Part shown: one piece after another, positions 24,857 to 33,325 of the stretch
How the letters are laid out: each line of letters starts with the position of its first letter
Numbering within the stretch: position 1 is the first letter of the stretch
NCBI RefSeq assembly: GCF_040225985.1
Contig: NZ_JBBPEU010000009.1
Span: forward strand, 62,001-126,000
Source of the DNA: Shimia sp040225985
GTDB lineage: Bacteria; Pseudomonadota; Alphaproteobacteria; Rhodobacterales; Rhodobacteraceae
DNA length: 64,000 nucleotides
Direction: 5' to 3'
The notes under the pieces: model-generated
Told to the model about the DNA's origin: nothing
Database searches by the model: none
Seen by the model: only the letters and a program-made list of their open reading frames with translations
Translations under genes and position numbers: made by a program

Positions 24857-25689
24857 AGGCGGGATGCCTCGAATGTATTGCAGCGGCTGATATCGCCACG
24901 CTCATAGCCCCGCGCAAACCAGCGCGCCCGTTGGGCCGAGGTGCCATGGGTAAAGGTGTGTGGTTGCGGCACGCGCCCTGCGCGCTTTTGCAGGTGGTCA
25001 TCGCCGATCATCCGCGCGGCATTCAGCGCCTCTTCCATGTCACCGGGTTCCAGCAACCCGTCGACATGACGCGCCCAGACGCCCGACAGGCAATCGGCCT
25101 GCAGCTCCAGCCGCACGGTCAGGGCGTTGGCCTCGGTCTGCGAGACACGCTGGCGGATGCGATTGACCTCGGGCAGGATGCCCAGTTCGTTCTGCACGTG
25201 GTGGGCCACCTCATGCGCAATCACATAGGCCGCCGCGAAATCACCCCCGGCCTGCAACTGGCGGGCCATGGTGGCGAAAAATTCAGTGTCGAGATAGGCC
25301 TTTTGATCCGCCGGACAATAGAATGGCCCCGTGGCACCGCTGGCCCCGCCACAGGGGCTTTGGGTCACGCCGGAATAGAGGACAAGCACGGGCGGCACAT
25401 AGGACCGGCCCAGTTCTTCTGCGAAAATATCGCTCCAGACATCCTCGGTGGTGCCCAGAACGGCGGCGGAAAAGGCACCGGCGCGTTGTTCCTCGACGCT
25501 CAGTTCCTGCTGTTCGGCAGGCTGCGGGGCGGATGCCTCTTGCAACAAGGGCGTCACGTCGACGCCCGCGAAATAGCCGATCGCCAGCACGATAAGCAGG
25601 CCCACACCGCCGATCCCGACACCACGGCCCGTGCCGCTGCGCCGTCGGTCCTCTATGTTCCGGCTTTTCCTAACCCCGCGCAAACGCAT
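24853..25689 (-). CDS. YpfJ-type neutral zinc metallopeptidase
   Basis: 278 residues: basic N-terminus, one transmembrane helix near 24-44, then a zincin domain with HEVAHHVQ (H159, E160, H163) and downstream LELQADCLSGVWA with the third zinc ligand region. Family: putative neutral zinc metallopeptidase (YpfJ/KPN_02809). It is anchored with the protease domain probably in the periplasm. Operon with the downstream phosphatase. Substrate unknown. Confidence 0.88.
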   Translation of the reverse strand: MRLRGVRKSRNIEDRRRSGTGRGVGIGGVGLLIVLAIGYFAGVDVTPLLQEASAPQPAEQQELSVEEQRAGAFSAAVLGTTEDVWSDIFAEELGRSYVPPVLVLYSGVTQSPCGGASGATGPFYCPADQKAYLDTEFFATMARQLQAGGDFAAAYVIAHEVAHHVQNELGILPEVNRIRQRVSQTEANALTVRLELQADCLSGVWARHVDGLLEPGDMEEALNAARMIGDDHLQKRAGRVPQPHTFTHGTSAQRARWFARGYERGDISRCNTFEASRL

Positions 25690-25820
25690 ACCGCACCTCT
25701 TGTCAAACAGCGATCACCATACCGCAACACCCCGACAGCGCCAAGCGTGACGCGCCCCGGCCTTGCAACAGCGCCATTTCCGCAGTGGCGCATCCGCAAA
25801 AGCACGGTATGGTTCAGAGC

Positions 25821-26186
25821 ATGAGTGATGACACCCAAGACCGCGCGGAGAGCCGCACCCGATGGGCCGAAGATCGCACGATCATGGCCAATGAACGCAC
25901 CTTTTCGGCGTGGATGGGCACGGGGCTGGGCGCGATTGGCGTTGCCGTGGGGCTTAAGGCGGTGTTCGGGGATTTCGACCCGACCTGGGCGGCCAAGGCC
26001 GTGGCCTCGCTGTTTCTGATCACGGCCATCGTGATTTTCTGGGCGGCACGTCGTCAGGCCTGCCGGACCCTTTCGCGCCTGAACGATCAGGACTCCGAGC
26101 CGATGCCAACGCGCGCCTATACCCGTCTGACCGTGCTGATGACCATCGCTGCCCTTGCAACCGGTGCCATATTGTGGGCGCTCTGA
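25821..26186 (+). CDS. DUF202 (YidH-like) small membrane protein
   Basis: 121 residues from ATG 25821 (MSDDTQDRAESRTRWAEDRT). The N-terminal LAxERT-type signature ANERTFSAWMGTGLGAIGVAV is typical of DUF202, followed by two more hydrophobic helices. Family function unknown. It is divergent from the zinc peptidase. Confidence 0.85.
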   Translation: MSDDTQDRAESRTRWAEDRTIMANERTFSAWMGTGLGAIGVAVGLKAVFGDFDPTWAAKAVASLFLITAIVIFWAARRQACRTLSRLNDQDSEPMPTRAYTRLTVLMTIAALATGAILWAL

Positions 26187-26253
26187 GGTGGACCTCGCCC
26201 GCGAGGCCCCGTAACCTCTGACCGAACTGCCGAATCCTGCGCGAAGGCCCTTC

Positions 26254-28005
26254 ATGACCGACACACCCGACACCGCCTATCAGGTTCTCGCCCGTAAATA
26301 CCGCCCCGAGACCTTTGCCGATCTTGTCGGGCAGGATGCCATGGTACGCACCCTGAAAAACGCGTTCGAGGCCGACCGGATCGCACAGGCCTTTGTGATG
26401 ACAGGGATTCGCGGCACCGGGAAAACCACGACCGCCCGGATCATTGCCAAGGGCATGAACTGTATCGGGGTCGATGGCAATGGCGGACCGACCACCGAAC
26501 CCTGCGGGCAGTGCGAACATTGCACCGCCATCATGGAAGGTCGCCATGTCGACGTGATGGAGATGGACGCCGCCTCGCGCACAGGTGTGAACGACATCCG
26601 AGAGATCATCGACTCGGTCCACTATCGCGCGGCCTCGGCCCGCTACAAGATTTACATCATCGACGAGGTGCACATGCTGTCGACCAGCGCGTTCAACGCG
26701 CTGCTCAAGACGCTGGAAGAACCGCCCGCGCATGTGAAATTCATTTTTGCCACGACTGAAATCCGCAAAGTACCGGTCACGGTTTTGTCGCGTTGCCAAC
26801 GCTTTGACCTGCGCCGTATCGAACCCGAGGACCAGATCGGCCTGTTGCGCAAGATCGCGACCGCCGAAGGTGCGCAGATCACCGACGAGGCCCTGGCGCT
26901 CATCACCCGCGCTGCCGAAGGATCGGCCCGCGACGCAACCTCGCTTCTCGATCAGGCGATTTCCCACGGGGCGGGCGAAACCACCGCCGATCAGGTGCGC
27001 GCAATGCTGGGGCTGGCGGATCGGGGTCGTGTGCTGGACCTCTATGACATGATCATGCGGGGCGATGCCGCCGCTGCGCTGGCCGAGTTGTCGGCCCAAT
27101 ATGCCGACGGGGCCGATCCGATGGCGGTGCTGCGCGATTTGGCCGAGATCACCCATTGGGTCAGCGTGGTGAAGATTACGCCGGATGCCGCCGATGACCC
27201 CACGATCAGCCCCGATGAACGCGCCCGCGGTGTCGAGATGGCGGGCAAGCTGCCCATGCGTGTGATGACGCGGATGTGGCAGATGCTGCTCAAGGCGCTG
27301 GAAGAGGTCGCCGCCGCCCCGAACGCGATGATGGCGGCGGAAATGGCGATCATCCGCCTGACCCATGTGGCCGACTTGCCCAGCCCCGAAGAACTGGTCC
27401 GCAAACTCAAAGACGCCACCCCGCCGCCGCCCATGCCCGGTGGCCCCGGTGGCGGCGCCCCGACCCCCGGTCCGCAAGGCGGGACCACCGCCTATGGCAG
27501 CACACACGTGTCAGGCCCGTCTGGCGGCGGTACGGTCGTGGCGCTGGCCCCGCAGAGCGAGAACGCGCTGGCACGCTATGCCACCTTCGACCACGTGATC
27601 GAACTGATCCGCAAGAACCGCGACGGCAAATTGTTGATGGATGTCGAGGCCGATCTGCGTCTTGTCAGCTATCGCCCCGGACGGATTGAATTCGAACCAA
27701 CGCCGACAGCGCCATCAGACCTCGCCCAACGGCTTGGGTCGCGCCTGCAAAGCTGGACTGGCAATCGCTGGGCCGTGATCCTTGTCAACAGCGGTGGCAC
27801 CGAGACCATTCTTGAAAAGCGCAACGCAGCAGAGAACGCACTCAAAGAAGAAGCCATGCAGCATCCGATGGTGCGGGCCGTGATCGCCGCCTTCCCAACA
27901 GCCAAGATCACTGAAATCAAGACCCCGCAGGAAATCGCACAGGAAGCCATGGCCGAGGCCCTGCCCGAGGTCGAGGACGAATGGGATCCCTTCGAAGAAG
28001 ACTGA
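26254..28005 (+). CDS. dnaX: DNA polymerase III subunit gamma/tau
   Basis: Clamp-loader ATPase that also couples polymerase and helicase. 583 residues: AAA+ domain with LARKYRPETFADLVGQ, Walker A GIRGTGKTTTAR, a cysteine zinc module (CGQCEHC), Walker B IIDEVHML and sensor SRCQRFDLRRI. A Pro/Gly-rich linker lies at about 390-425 and a tau-type C-terminal domain follows. The length fits the alphaproteobacterial tau form. No obvious slippery heptamer was identified. It heads dnaX-ybaB-recR. Confidence 0.96.
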   Translation: MTDTPDTAYQVLARKYRPETFADLVGQDAMVRTLKNAFEADRIAQAFVMTGIRGTGKTTTARIIAKGMNCIGVDGNGGPTTEPCGQCEHCTAIMEGRHVDVMEMDAASRTGVNDIREIIDSVHYRAASARYKIYIIDEVHMLSTSAFNALLKTLEEPPAHVKFIFATTEIRKVPVTVLSRCQRFDLRRIEPEDQIGLLRKIATAEGAQITDEALALITRAAEGSARDATSLLDQAISHGAGETTADQVRAMLGLADRGRVLDLYDMIMRGDAAAALAELSAQYADGADPMAVLRDLAEITHWVSVVKITPDAADDPTISPDERARGVEMAGKLPMRVMTRMWQMLLKALEEVAAAPNAMMAAEMAIIRLTHVADLPSPEELVRKLKDATPPPPMPGGPGGGAPTPGPQGGTTAYGSTHVSGPSGGGTVVALAPQSENALARYATFDHVIELIRKNRDGKLLMDVEADLRLVSYRPGRIEFEPTPTAPSDLAQRLGSRLQSWTGNRWAVILVNSGGTETILEKRNAAENALKEEAMQHPMVRAVIAAFPTAKITEIKTPQEIAQEAMAEALPEVEDEWDPFEED

Positions 28006-28111
28006 GGTCCGGCCCGACCACCAAGACCCGCAAGGCCCTTGCATTCTTGTGGCGGCGACGGTTTCCGCATATCTAGGGCCAAATCCTACAACCCCGATCA
28101 GGAGACGACAT

Positions 28112-28456
28112 ATGCTCAAAGGACTCGGCCAGCTTGGCGATATGGCCAAGATGATGAAACAGGCCCAGGAAGCCCAGGCCAAGATGGCCCAGATGCAGGA
28201 AGATCTGGAAACCATCACCGTCACCGGCGAAAGTGGCGCGGGTCTGGTCAAGGCGACCGCCACTGCCAAGGGCGAGTTGAAGGCACTGGATATCGACCCG
28301 TCGATCTTTAACGGCGACGACAAGGAAGTAGTCGAAGACCTGATCCTGGCCGCGATCAAGGACGCCCAGACCAAGGCGGCCGAGCGCGCGCAGGAGGAAA
28401 TGCAGAAAATCGCCGGCGACCTTGGTCTGCCCGCCGATTTCAAGATGCCCTTCTAA
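28112..28456 (+). CDS. ybaB: YbaB/EbfC nucleoid-associated protein
   Basis: 114-residue DNA-binding protein. MLKGLGQLGDMAKMMKQAQE starts the long N-terminal helix, and the family signature ESGAGLVKATATAKGELKAL follows. I chose ATG 28112 with a GGAG upstream. Classic dnaX-ybaB-recR neighbourhood. Confidence 0.95.
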   Translation: MLKGLGQLGDMAKMMKQAQEAQAKMAQMQEDLETITVTGESGAGLVKATATAKGELKALDIDPSIFNGDDKEVVEDLILAAIKDAQTKAAERAQEEMQKIAGDLGLPADFKMPF

Positions 28457-28544
28457 GGGCTTGCCGCGCCCCGTCATCCACTTACTATGACGAACCAAGA
28501 CCTGTCGGCGCAGTCCCGTGCCGACAGCCAGAATGGGGCAGTTC

Positions 28545-29135
28545 ATGCGCAGCAACGAGATCGAAACCCTGATTGACCTGATGGCCAAGCTGCCGGGTCT
28601 TGGGCCGCGCTCAGCACGACGGGCCGTGCTGCATCTGATCCGGAAACGCGCCCTGCTTTTGACGCCGCTGTCCGACGCCATGCAGGCTGTCGCGATCAGC
28701 GCCCGCGAATGCCTGAACTGCGGCAATGTTGGCACCAGTGAAATTTGCGAGATCTGCAGCGACGACAAACGCGCCACCGGTGAAATCTGCGTGGTAGAGG
28801 ATGTATCCGACCTCTGGGCGATGGAACGGGCGGGTGTGTTCAAGGGGCGCTATCACGTCTTGGGTGGCACGCTTTCGGCACTGGACGGGGTCGGCCCCGA
28901 AGACCTGTCGATCCCGCGTTTGGTCGACCGCGTGACCGCCGAGGGTATTTCCGAGGTCATCCTTGCGCTGAACGCCACGGTGGATGGCCAGACCACCGCC
29001 CATTACATCGCCGATCAGTTGGAGGGACGGGTGCGCCTGACCTCGCTGGCCCAAGGTGTGCCGATCGGTGGCGAGTTGGACTATCTCGACGAAGGCACGA
29101 TCAGCGCGGCCCTGACCGCTCGCAAACAGATCTGA
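28545..29135 (+). CDS. recR: Recombination mediator RecR
   Basis: Works with RecF/RecO to load RecA at gaps. 196 residues: helix-hairpin-helix KLPGLGPRSARRAVLHL, four-cysteine zinc finger CLNCGNVGTSEICEIC, then a Toprim domain (ICVVEDVSDLWAMER, LGGTLSALDGVGPEDL). The start MRSNEIETLIDLM at 28545 is supported by family alignment; the frame is open to 28518. Confidence 0.95.
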   Translation: MRSNEIETLIDLMAKLPGLGPRSARRAVLHLIRKRALLLTPLSDAMQAVAISARECLNCGNVGTSEICEICSDDKRATGEICVVEDVSDLWAMERAGVFKGRYHVLGGTLSALDGVGPEDLSIPRLVDRVTAEGISEVILALNATVDGQTTAHYIADQLEGRVRLTSLAQGVPIGGELDYLDEGTISAALTARKQI

Positions 29136-29141
29136 CACCCG

Positions 29142-29528
29142 ATGGCAGCGCGTCTGGGGGTTCTGTATGTTGCCATCCTGTTTCCGGTGGCTTTCCTGTT
29201 CGGTGCACTGCGAACAGTTATTCTAGTCCCTCTGAGCGGCCCACTCATTGCTGTTCTGATAGAACTGCCGGTGATCCTGACGGTGGCTTATGTCCTGTGC
29301 ATAAGTCTTTTGCGCAAGGTCCCGCGGCTGACCAAAGGCGAGGCCATGGTGATGGGCGCCGTCGCCTTTGCCCTATTGATGCTGGCGGAACTGGCGGTTG
29401 CCGTGACCCTGTTTGATATGACAGCCCACGCGTTCCTTGCCGGGTTCGGCACGCTTCACGGGGCTGTGGGGCTTGCGGGGCAGATCGCCTTCGCGGCCCT
29501 GCCCGTCTGGCTGCGCGACCGTTCTTGA
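29142..29528 (+). CDS. Hypothetical four-helix membrane protein
   Basis: 128 residues, about four hydrophobic helices (LYVAILFPVAFLFGALRTV, LIELPVILTVAYVLCI, MVMGAVAFALLMLAELAVAV, and a final one), ending WLRDRS. It starts 6 bp after recR, so it is probably co-transcribed. No family recognised with confidence. Confidence 0.75.
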   Translation: MAARLGVLYVAILFPVAFLFGALRTVILVPLSGPLIAVLIELPVILTVAYVLCISLLRKVPRLTKGEAMVMGAVAFALLMLAELAVAVTLFDMTAHAFLAGFGTLHGAVGLAGQIAFAALPVWLRDRS

Positions 29529-29557
29529 CTGGTCGCCCGATCACGCGCCACCTAAAC

Positions 29558-29590
29558 AAAAAGGCCGCCCCCCGAAGGAACGGCCTTTTA
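29558..29590. terminator. Bidirectional terminator between convergent genes
   Basis: AAAAGGCCG (29559-29567) pairs with CGGCCTTTT (29581-29589). It sits between the recR-side membrane gene (plus strand) and trcR (minus strand), with A and T runs on both sides. Confidence 0.8.
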
Positions 29591-29609
29591 GATGGTAAAC
29601 CCCTGCGAT

Positions 29610-30371
29610 TTAGGGTTGTTCGTCTTCGTCATCGTCCCCGCCAGGCAGATTGAAGAAGCTGTCCGCATCAGAGTAGTCGCCCTTGCGCAGATCATCTTCA
29701 TCGTCATCCACGTCATCCGTCGAGAGCGAGAAGGTTTCCAGCCCCTCGATCGCGGTCGGAATCTTGGGTTCCGCTTCCATTTCAAGCGACTGTTCGGTTG
29801 AGACCAGCTTGCGACGCTCGTCATCGCTCATCACGCTGCCATCGGCAGCTTTCTTGGCGGCGGCTTTCTGAACCGCAGCGTCCAGTTCGGACTGTTTACA
29901 CAGCCCAAGCGCAACCGGATCAATCGGCTGGATGTTGGCAATGTTCCAATGGGTCCGCTCGCGGATGGCCTGAATGGTCGGCTTGGTGGTGCCCACCAGT
30001 TTCGAGATCTGGCCGTCCGACAGTTCAGGGTGGAACTTGACCAGCCACAGGATCGAGGCCGGGCGGTCCTGACGCTTGGACAGGGGGGTGTAACGCGGGC
30101 CACGGCGCTTTTCCTCGCCAGCGGCTGCAGCGTTAAACTTGAGCTTCAACTTGTGCAGCGGATTGCCCTCGGCCGTATCGAGCTCTTCCTGGGTCAGCTG
30201 GTTGTTGGCAACGGGATCAAAACCCTTGACGCCCGCCGCTACGTCGCCATCGGCAATGCCCTGAATTTCCAGCTCGTGCATACCGACAAAATCCGCGATC
30301 TGCTTGAAGCTGATCGTGGTATTGTCGACCAGCCATACGGCGGTTGCCTTGGGGTGCAGCAATTTGGCCAT
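29610..30371 (-). CDS. trcR: Cell-cycle transcriptional regulator TrcR (DUF1013)
   Basis: Conserved alphaproteobacterial regulator linked to cell-cycle transcription. 253 residues from MAKLLHPKATAVWLVDNTT. Features are an HTH-like ISFKQIADFVGMHELEIQG, RYTPLSKRQDRPASILWLVKFHPELSDGQISKLVG with a second HTH, TIQAIRERTHWNIANIQPIDPV, and a very acidic C-terminal tail. I chose ATG 30371 over an in-frame start at 30425. Alone in its transcription unit. Confidence 0.9.
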   Translation of the reverse strand: MAKLLHPKATAVWLVDNTTISFKQIADFVGMHELEIQGIADGDVAAGVKGFDPVANNQLTQEELDTAEGNPLHKLKLKFNAAAAGEEKRRGPRYTPLSKRQDRPASILWLVKFHPELSDGQISKLVGTTKPTIQAIRERTHWNIANIQPIDPVALGLCKQSELDAAVQKAAAKKAADGSVMSDDERRKLVSTEQSLEMEAEPKIPTAIEGLETFSLSTDDVDDDEDDLRKGDYSDADSFFNLPGGDDDEDEQP

Positions 30372-30503
30372 TTGCACTTCTCCTTCACATAAATCTTCCC
30401 CGTTGCCTGACTTTGCAGGCGGCACCTTTTGAGGGGTGCGGGTTTCCGTTGTCGGGGAACTTGGCGCCTATATAGTGGCAAGAAACCCATAAGGAAAGAG
30501 TGA

Positions 30504-31142
30504 ATGCGTGTCCTGATTTTCTGTGCCAGCGTGTTTCTGCTGGCAATGCAAGCCACGGCCCAGACCCACAAGGCCGGCGAATTCGACTATTACGTGCTTG
30601 CGCTCAGCTGGTCGCCGAACTGGTGCGCGACCGAGGGAGACGCGAAGAAATCGCCGCAATGCGACTATGATGAGGATTTCGGCTGGGTGTTGCACGGGTT
30701 GTGGCCGCAATACCATCGCGGCTGGCCCGAACAATGTTCGACCATCCATCGCAACCCACCCCGATGGATGACAGAACAAATCTCTGATATCATGGGGACT
30801 TCCGGGCTCGCCTGGTATCAATGGAAGAAACACGGGCGCTGTTCCGGCCTGTCTGCCGAGAGGTATTATGACCTGTCGCGCACCGCCTTTGACAGTGTCA
30901 CCAAACCGCAGGTTTTCCGCAAGCTCGACAAGACCATCAAGCTGCCCGCCAGCGTGGTGGAGGACGCGTTTCTCAAGGCCAATCCGCAGCTTGAGCACGA
31001 TATGGTGACCATCACCTGCCGCGACGGGTTCATTCAGGAAGCGCGGATTTGCCTGTCACGAGAGTTGAAGCCGGTACCCTGCGGGCGGGACGTCATCAAG
31101 GATTGCACCCTGAACAATGCGCGGTTCGATCCGGTGCGGTAG
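30504..31142 (+). CDS. Ribonuclease T2 family protein with altered second catalytic motif
   Basis: 212 residues, secreted: signal peptide MRVLIFCASVFLLAMQATAQ. The fold is indicated by ALSWSPNWCATEG, the first catalytic segment FGWVLHGLWPQ (H64) and paired cysteines. The second segment reads AWYQWKKHGRC (H110, K109). Fungal and E. coli enzymes have HEW/HEY-x-KHG there, so the usual His and Glu are Tyr105 and Gln106. It may be a weak nuclease, a variant or inactive. Divergent from trcR. Confidence 0.87.
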   Translation: MRVLIFCASVFLLAMQATAQTHKAGEFDYYVLALSWSPNWCATEGDAKKSPQCDYDEDFGWVLHGLWPQYHRGWPEQCSTIHRNPPRWMTEQISDIMGTSGLAWYQWKKHGRCSGLSAERYYDLSRTAFDSVTKPQVFRKLDKTIKLPASVVEDAFLKANPQLEHDMVTITCRDGFIQEARICLSRELKPVPCGRDVIKDCTLNNARFDPVR

Positions 31143-31202
31143 TGCTGGAAATGGTCTGGTTTGTACGTACTTCGCGCGGCATCTTGTTGTTTTGTACAAA
31201 AT

Positions 31203-31244
31203 TTGACAGCGTCCAAATTTAACAGCGTCCAAGGCTTAACAGCG
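31203..31244. repeat. Short tandem repeat, 16-17 bp period
   Basis: TTGACAGCGTCCAAAT, TTAACAGCGTCCAAGG and a partial TTAACAGCG follow one another in the gap between the RNase T2 gene and the lipoprotein gene. A perfect 10-bp palindrome TTTGTACAAA lies just left at 31191-31200. No function known. Confidence 0.6.
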
Positions 31245-31266
31245 GGTTAGGCCGAAACGCCCGCCC

Positions 31267-31656
31267 CTAGTGCGGGCTAATCTTGATAGAGCCCTTGTTG
31301 ACCTCTGTACACTTGCGGCTGGCGAACTCGGCTGACTCGGGTTTGTAGTGAAGTGCCTTGACGGTCACGCCATCGGTTCGGACGTAAAACGGGATCTGGC
31401 CGGTGCGCGCGCCCGTGGGAAGTGTCGCATCCATTTGCCCGCAATAGACCCGATCGCCATTGCCGAGGGCAAACGCCTGAAATCCGGTAAAGCTTGCTTC
31501 GTGGGGGCGCACGGTTTTCGAGGCCAGAACATTCTTGGCGTTGAACACTTCGCGTGGATCCGAGGTCACGGATTTGCTGGAGACACGCATCGTGTTGGGA
31601 GAGGCGCTGCACGCGGCGATCGAGGCCACGCACAGGAGAAAAGCGACGTGTTTCAT
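31267..31656 (-). CDS. Putative lipoprotein
   Basis: 129 residues with a lipoprotein signal peptide: MKHVAFLLCVASIAAC, lipobox SIAAC, lipidated Cys16. The mature part has two further cysteines (YCGQM and RKCTE) that may form a disulfide. Family not recognised. Convergent with the RNase T2 gene. Confidence 0.75.
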   Translation of the reverse strand: MKHVAFLLCVASIAACSASPNTMRVSSKSVTSDPREVFNAKNVLASKTVRPHEASFTGFQAFALGNGDRVYCGQMDATLPTGARTGQIPFYVRTDGVTVKALHYKPESAEFASRKCTEVNKGSIKISPH

Positions 31657-31756
31657 AAGGCAGCCTTGTCATTTTCAAAGCGGATGCCGGAAAAGAAACA
31701 CATCATCGTGGCAAGAAAAGGGCGTCGCAGTTGTGATGCCCCCCAAATCCCGAAAA

Positions 31757-31784
31757 AGAAAAACCCGGCCCAAAGGCCGGGTTT
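31757..31784 (-). terminator. Terminator of the F0 ATP synthase operon
   Basis: AAACCCGGCC (31761-31770) pairs with GGCCGGGTTT (31775-31784) around a 4-nt loop, with a T-rich tail on the minus strand. It lies 25 bp after the atpF stop. Confidence 0.9.
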
Positions 31785-31809
31785 CTCAAATCTGTCCGGT
31801 GGAAACCGC

Positions 31810-32367
31810 TTAGTGCAGCTTGGCTTCCACTTCGGCGATTGCGTCGTCGATCAGCTTGTTGCCCTGCGCTGCAGTCATCTGCTTGGCGATGACGTCATTG
31901 GCGGCAGCGATGGCCACGGTGATCGCCTGATCGCGCACTTCCTTGACAGCGCCGGCTTCGGCAGAGGCGATCTGCTCTTCGGCGGCGGCCAGGCGGCGTG
32001 CAATCGACGCTTTCAGGTCGGCCTTGGCCAATTCCGCCGCGTTGGCGGCTTCTGCCTTGGCGTGCTCGACGATGCGGTCGGCCTGTTCCTGCACTTCTTT
32101 CTGCTTGCGCTCGTAAGAGGCCAGCAGGGTCTGTGCTTCTTCACGCAGGGCGCGCGCTTCGTCAAGTTCCGACTGGATGCCTTCGGCGCGCTTGTCCAAC
32201 ATGCCAGCCAGCAGCGACGGAACCTTGAAGTAGAACAGGACCGCGATGAACAGGATGAACGCGAGAAACACGATAAAGTCCGTGTTTTTCAGCGAGAAGA
32301 ACGGACCGCTTGCGGCGAAGGCCGGCGAAGCTGCCGTCAGGGCGATGAGAGTTGCCAGTTTCCGCAT
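31810..32367 (-). CDS. atpF: F0F1 ATP synthase subunit b (AtpF)
   Basis: Peripheral stalk subunit. 185 residues: signal-like MRKLATLIALTAASPAFAASGPF, a membrane helix FIVFLAFILFIAVLFY, then a long Ala/Glu/Lys-rich coiled coil (about 60-150). It follows the paralogous b' gene by 5 bp. Alphaproteobacteria carry two b-type genes that form a heterodimer. Confidence 0.94.
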   Translation of the reverse strand: MRKLATLIALTAASPAFAASGPFFSLKNTDFIVFLAFILFIAVLFYFKVPSLLAGMLDKRAEGIQSELDEARALREEAQTLLASYERKQKEVQEQADRIVEHAKAEAANAAELAKADLKASIARRLAAAEEQIASAEAGAVKEVRDQAITVAIAAANDVIAKQMTAAQGNKLIDDAIAEVEAKLH

Positions 32368-32372
32368 TTCTC

Positions 32373-32918
32373 TTACCCCTTCATCCGTGTGTCGACAGCG
32401 GCGGTCACGGCAGAGTCATCTGCCTTCCCACCCAGTGCCGATACGATTTCGGCTGCCGTCTCGGTTGCCACGACCTTGACGCTTTCAAGCGCACCGGCGC
32501 GGATCTCGGCGATTGCCTTTTCCGACTCGGCGGCCTTGGCAGCGATCTCTGCATCCGCCTTGGCGGTGGCTGCATCCAGATCGGCCTGAATCTCGGCCTT
32601 GGCCTCAGCGACGATGTTCTGTGCTTCCGCACGCGCATCTGCGAGCGCCTTGTTATAGGCCTCTTCCGCTTCGACGGCTTTCGCCTTCAGCTCTTCCGCT
32701 GCGGCGATGTCATTCGTGATTGTCCCCTGGCGCTCGGCCAGAACCGCTGCGATGCGCGGAAGCGCGATGCGCGACAGGACGAAGTAGATCACGACCAGCG
32801 TGATCAAAAGCCAGAAAATCTGGTTGCCCCAGTTCGAGAAGTCGAGCTGCGGCATGCCGGGCGCGGACGCGGCGGCGTCGGCGGCGTGGCCTGCGGCTTC
32901 TGTTGTTGAAGATGCCAT
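32373..32918 (-). CDS. atpX: F0F1 ATP synthase subunit b' (AtpX/AtpG)
   Basis: Second peripheral stalk subunit. 181 residues: an Ala-rich N-terminus, PQLDFSNWGNQIFWLLITLVVIYF membrane helix, LSRIALPRIAAVLAERQGTI, then a coiled coil rich in Ala, Glu and Lys. Situated between atpE and atpF. 'b prime' identity follows from the NWGNQIFWLLIT motif and the gene order. Confidence 0.93.
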   Translation of the reverse strand: MASSTTEAAGHAADAAASAPGMPQLDFSNWGNQIFWLLITLVVIYFVLSRIALPRIAAVLAERQGTITNDIAAAEELKAKAVEAEEAYNKALADARAEAQNIVAEAKAEIQADLDAATAKADAEIAAKAAESEKAIAEIRAGALESVKVVATETAAEIVSALGGKADDSAVTAAVDTRMKG

Positions 32919-33007
32919 GTCGTCCTCCTGGGAACTTCCGTTAGATTACGGGCGGGGCGCTGTCAGGGACGCGCCCGCGCCCGCACGTAAGGATAAGTCC
33001 AGTCGGC

Positions 33008-33232
33008 TTAGACGGCGAACATCAGCAGCAGAGCAACCAGGAACGAGAAGATGCCCAGTGCTTCTGCGAATGCGATACCGATGAACAGGGTGGCAGTTTG
33101 CGAAGCAGCTGCCGAGGGGTTGCGCAGAGCGCCGGCCAGGTAGTTGCCTGCAACGTTACCAACACCGATAGCGGCTGCGCCGGAACCGATTGCTGCGAGA
33201 CCTGCGCCGATGTGTGCGAGTTGACCTTCCAT
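33008..33232 (-). CDS. atpE: F0F1 ATP synthase subunit c (AtpE)
   Basis: Proteolipid ring subunit. 74 residues, two helices joined by the polar loop RNPS (37-40). The proton-carrying carboxylate is E57 (GIAFAEALGIF). The N-terminal helix is Gly/Ala-rich (GLAAIGSGAAAIGVGNVAG). GGAG lies just upstream of the ATG. Confidence 0.97.
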   Translation of the reverse strand: MEGQLAHIGAGLAAIGSGAAAIGVGNVAGNYLAGALRNPSAAASQTATLFIGIAFAEALGIFSFLVALLLMFAV

Positions 33233-33325
33233 GGGTGTATCTCCTTACGATTGGAAGTTGGTATTAGGTGTGTTCGGGTGTGACTTGTCGTTTGGCATTG
33301 GGTGGGTGTGAAACCCACCTTGACC

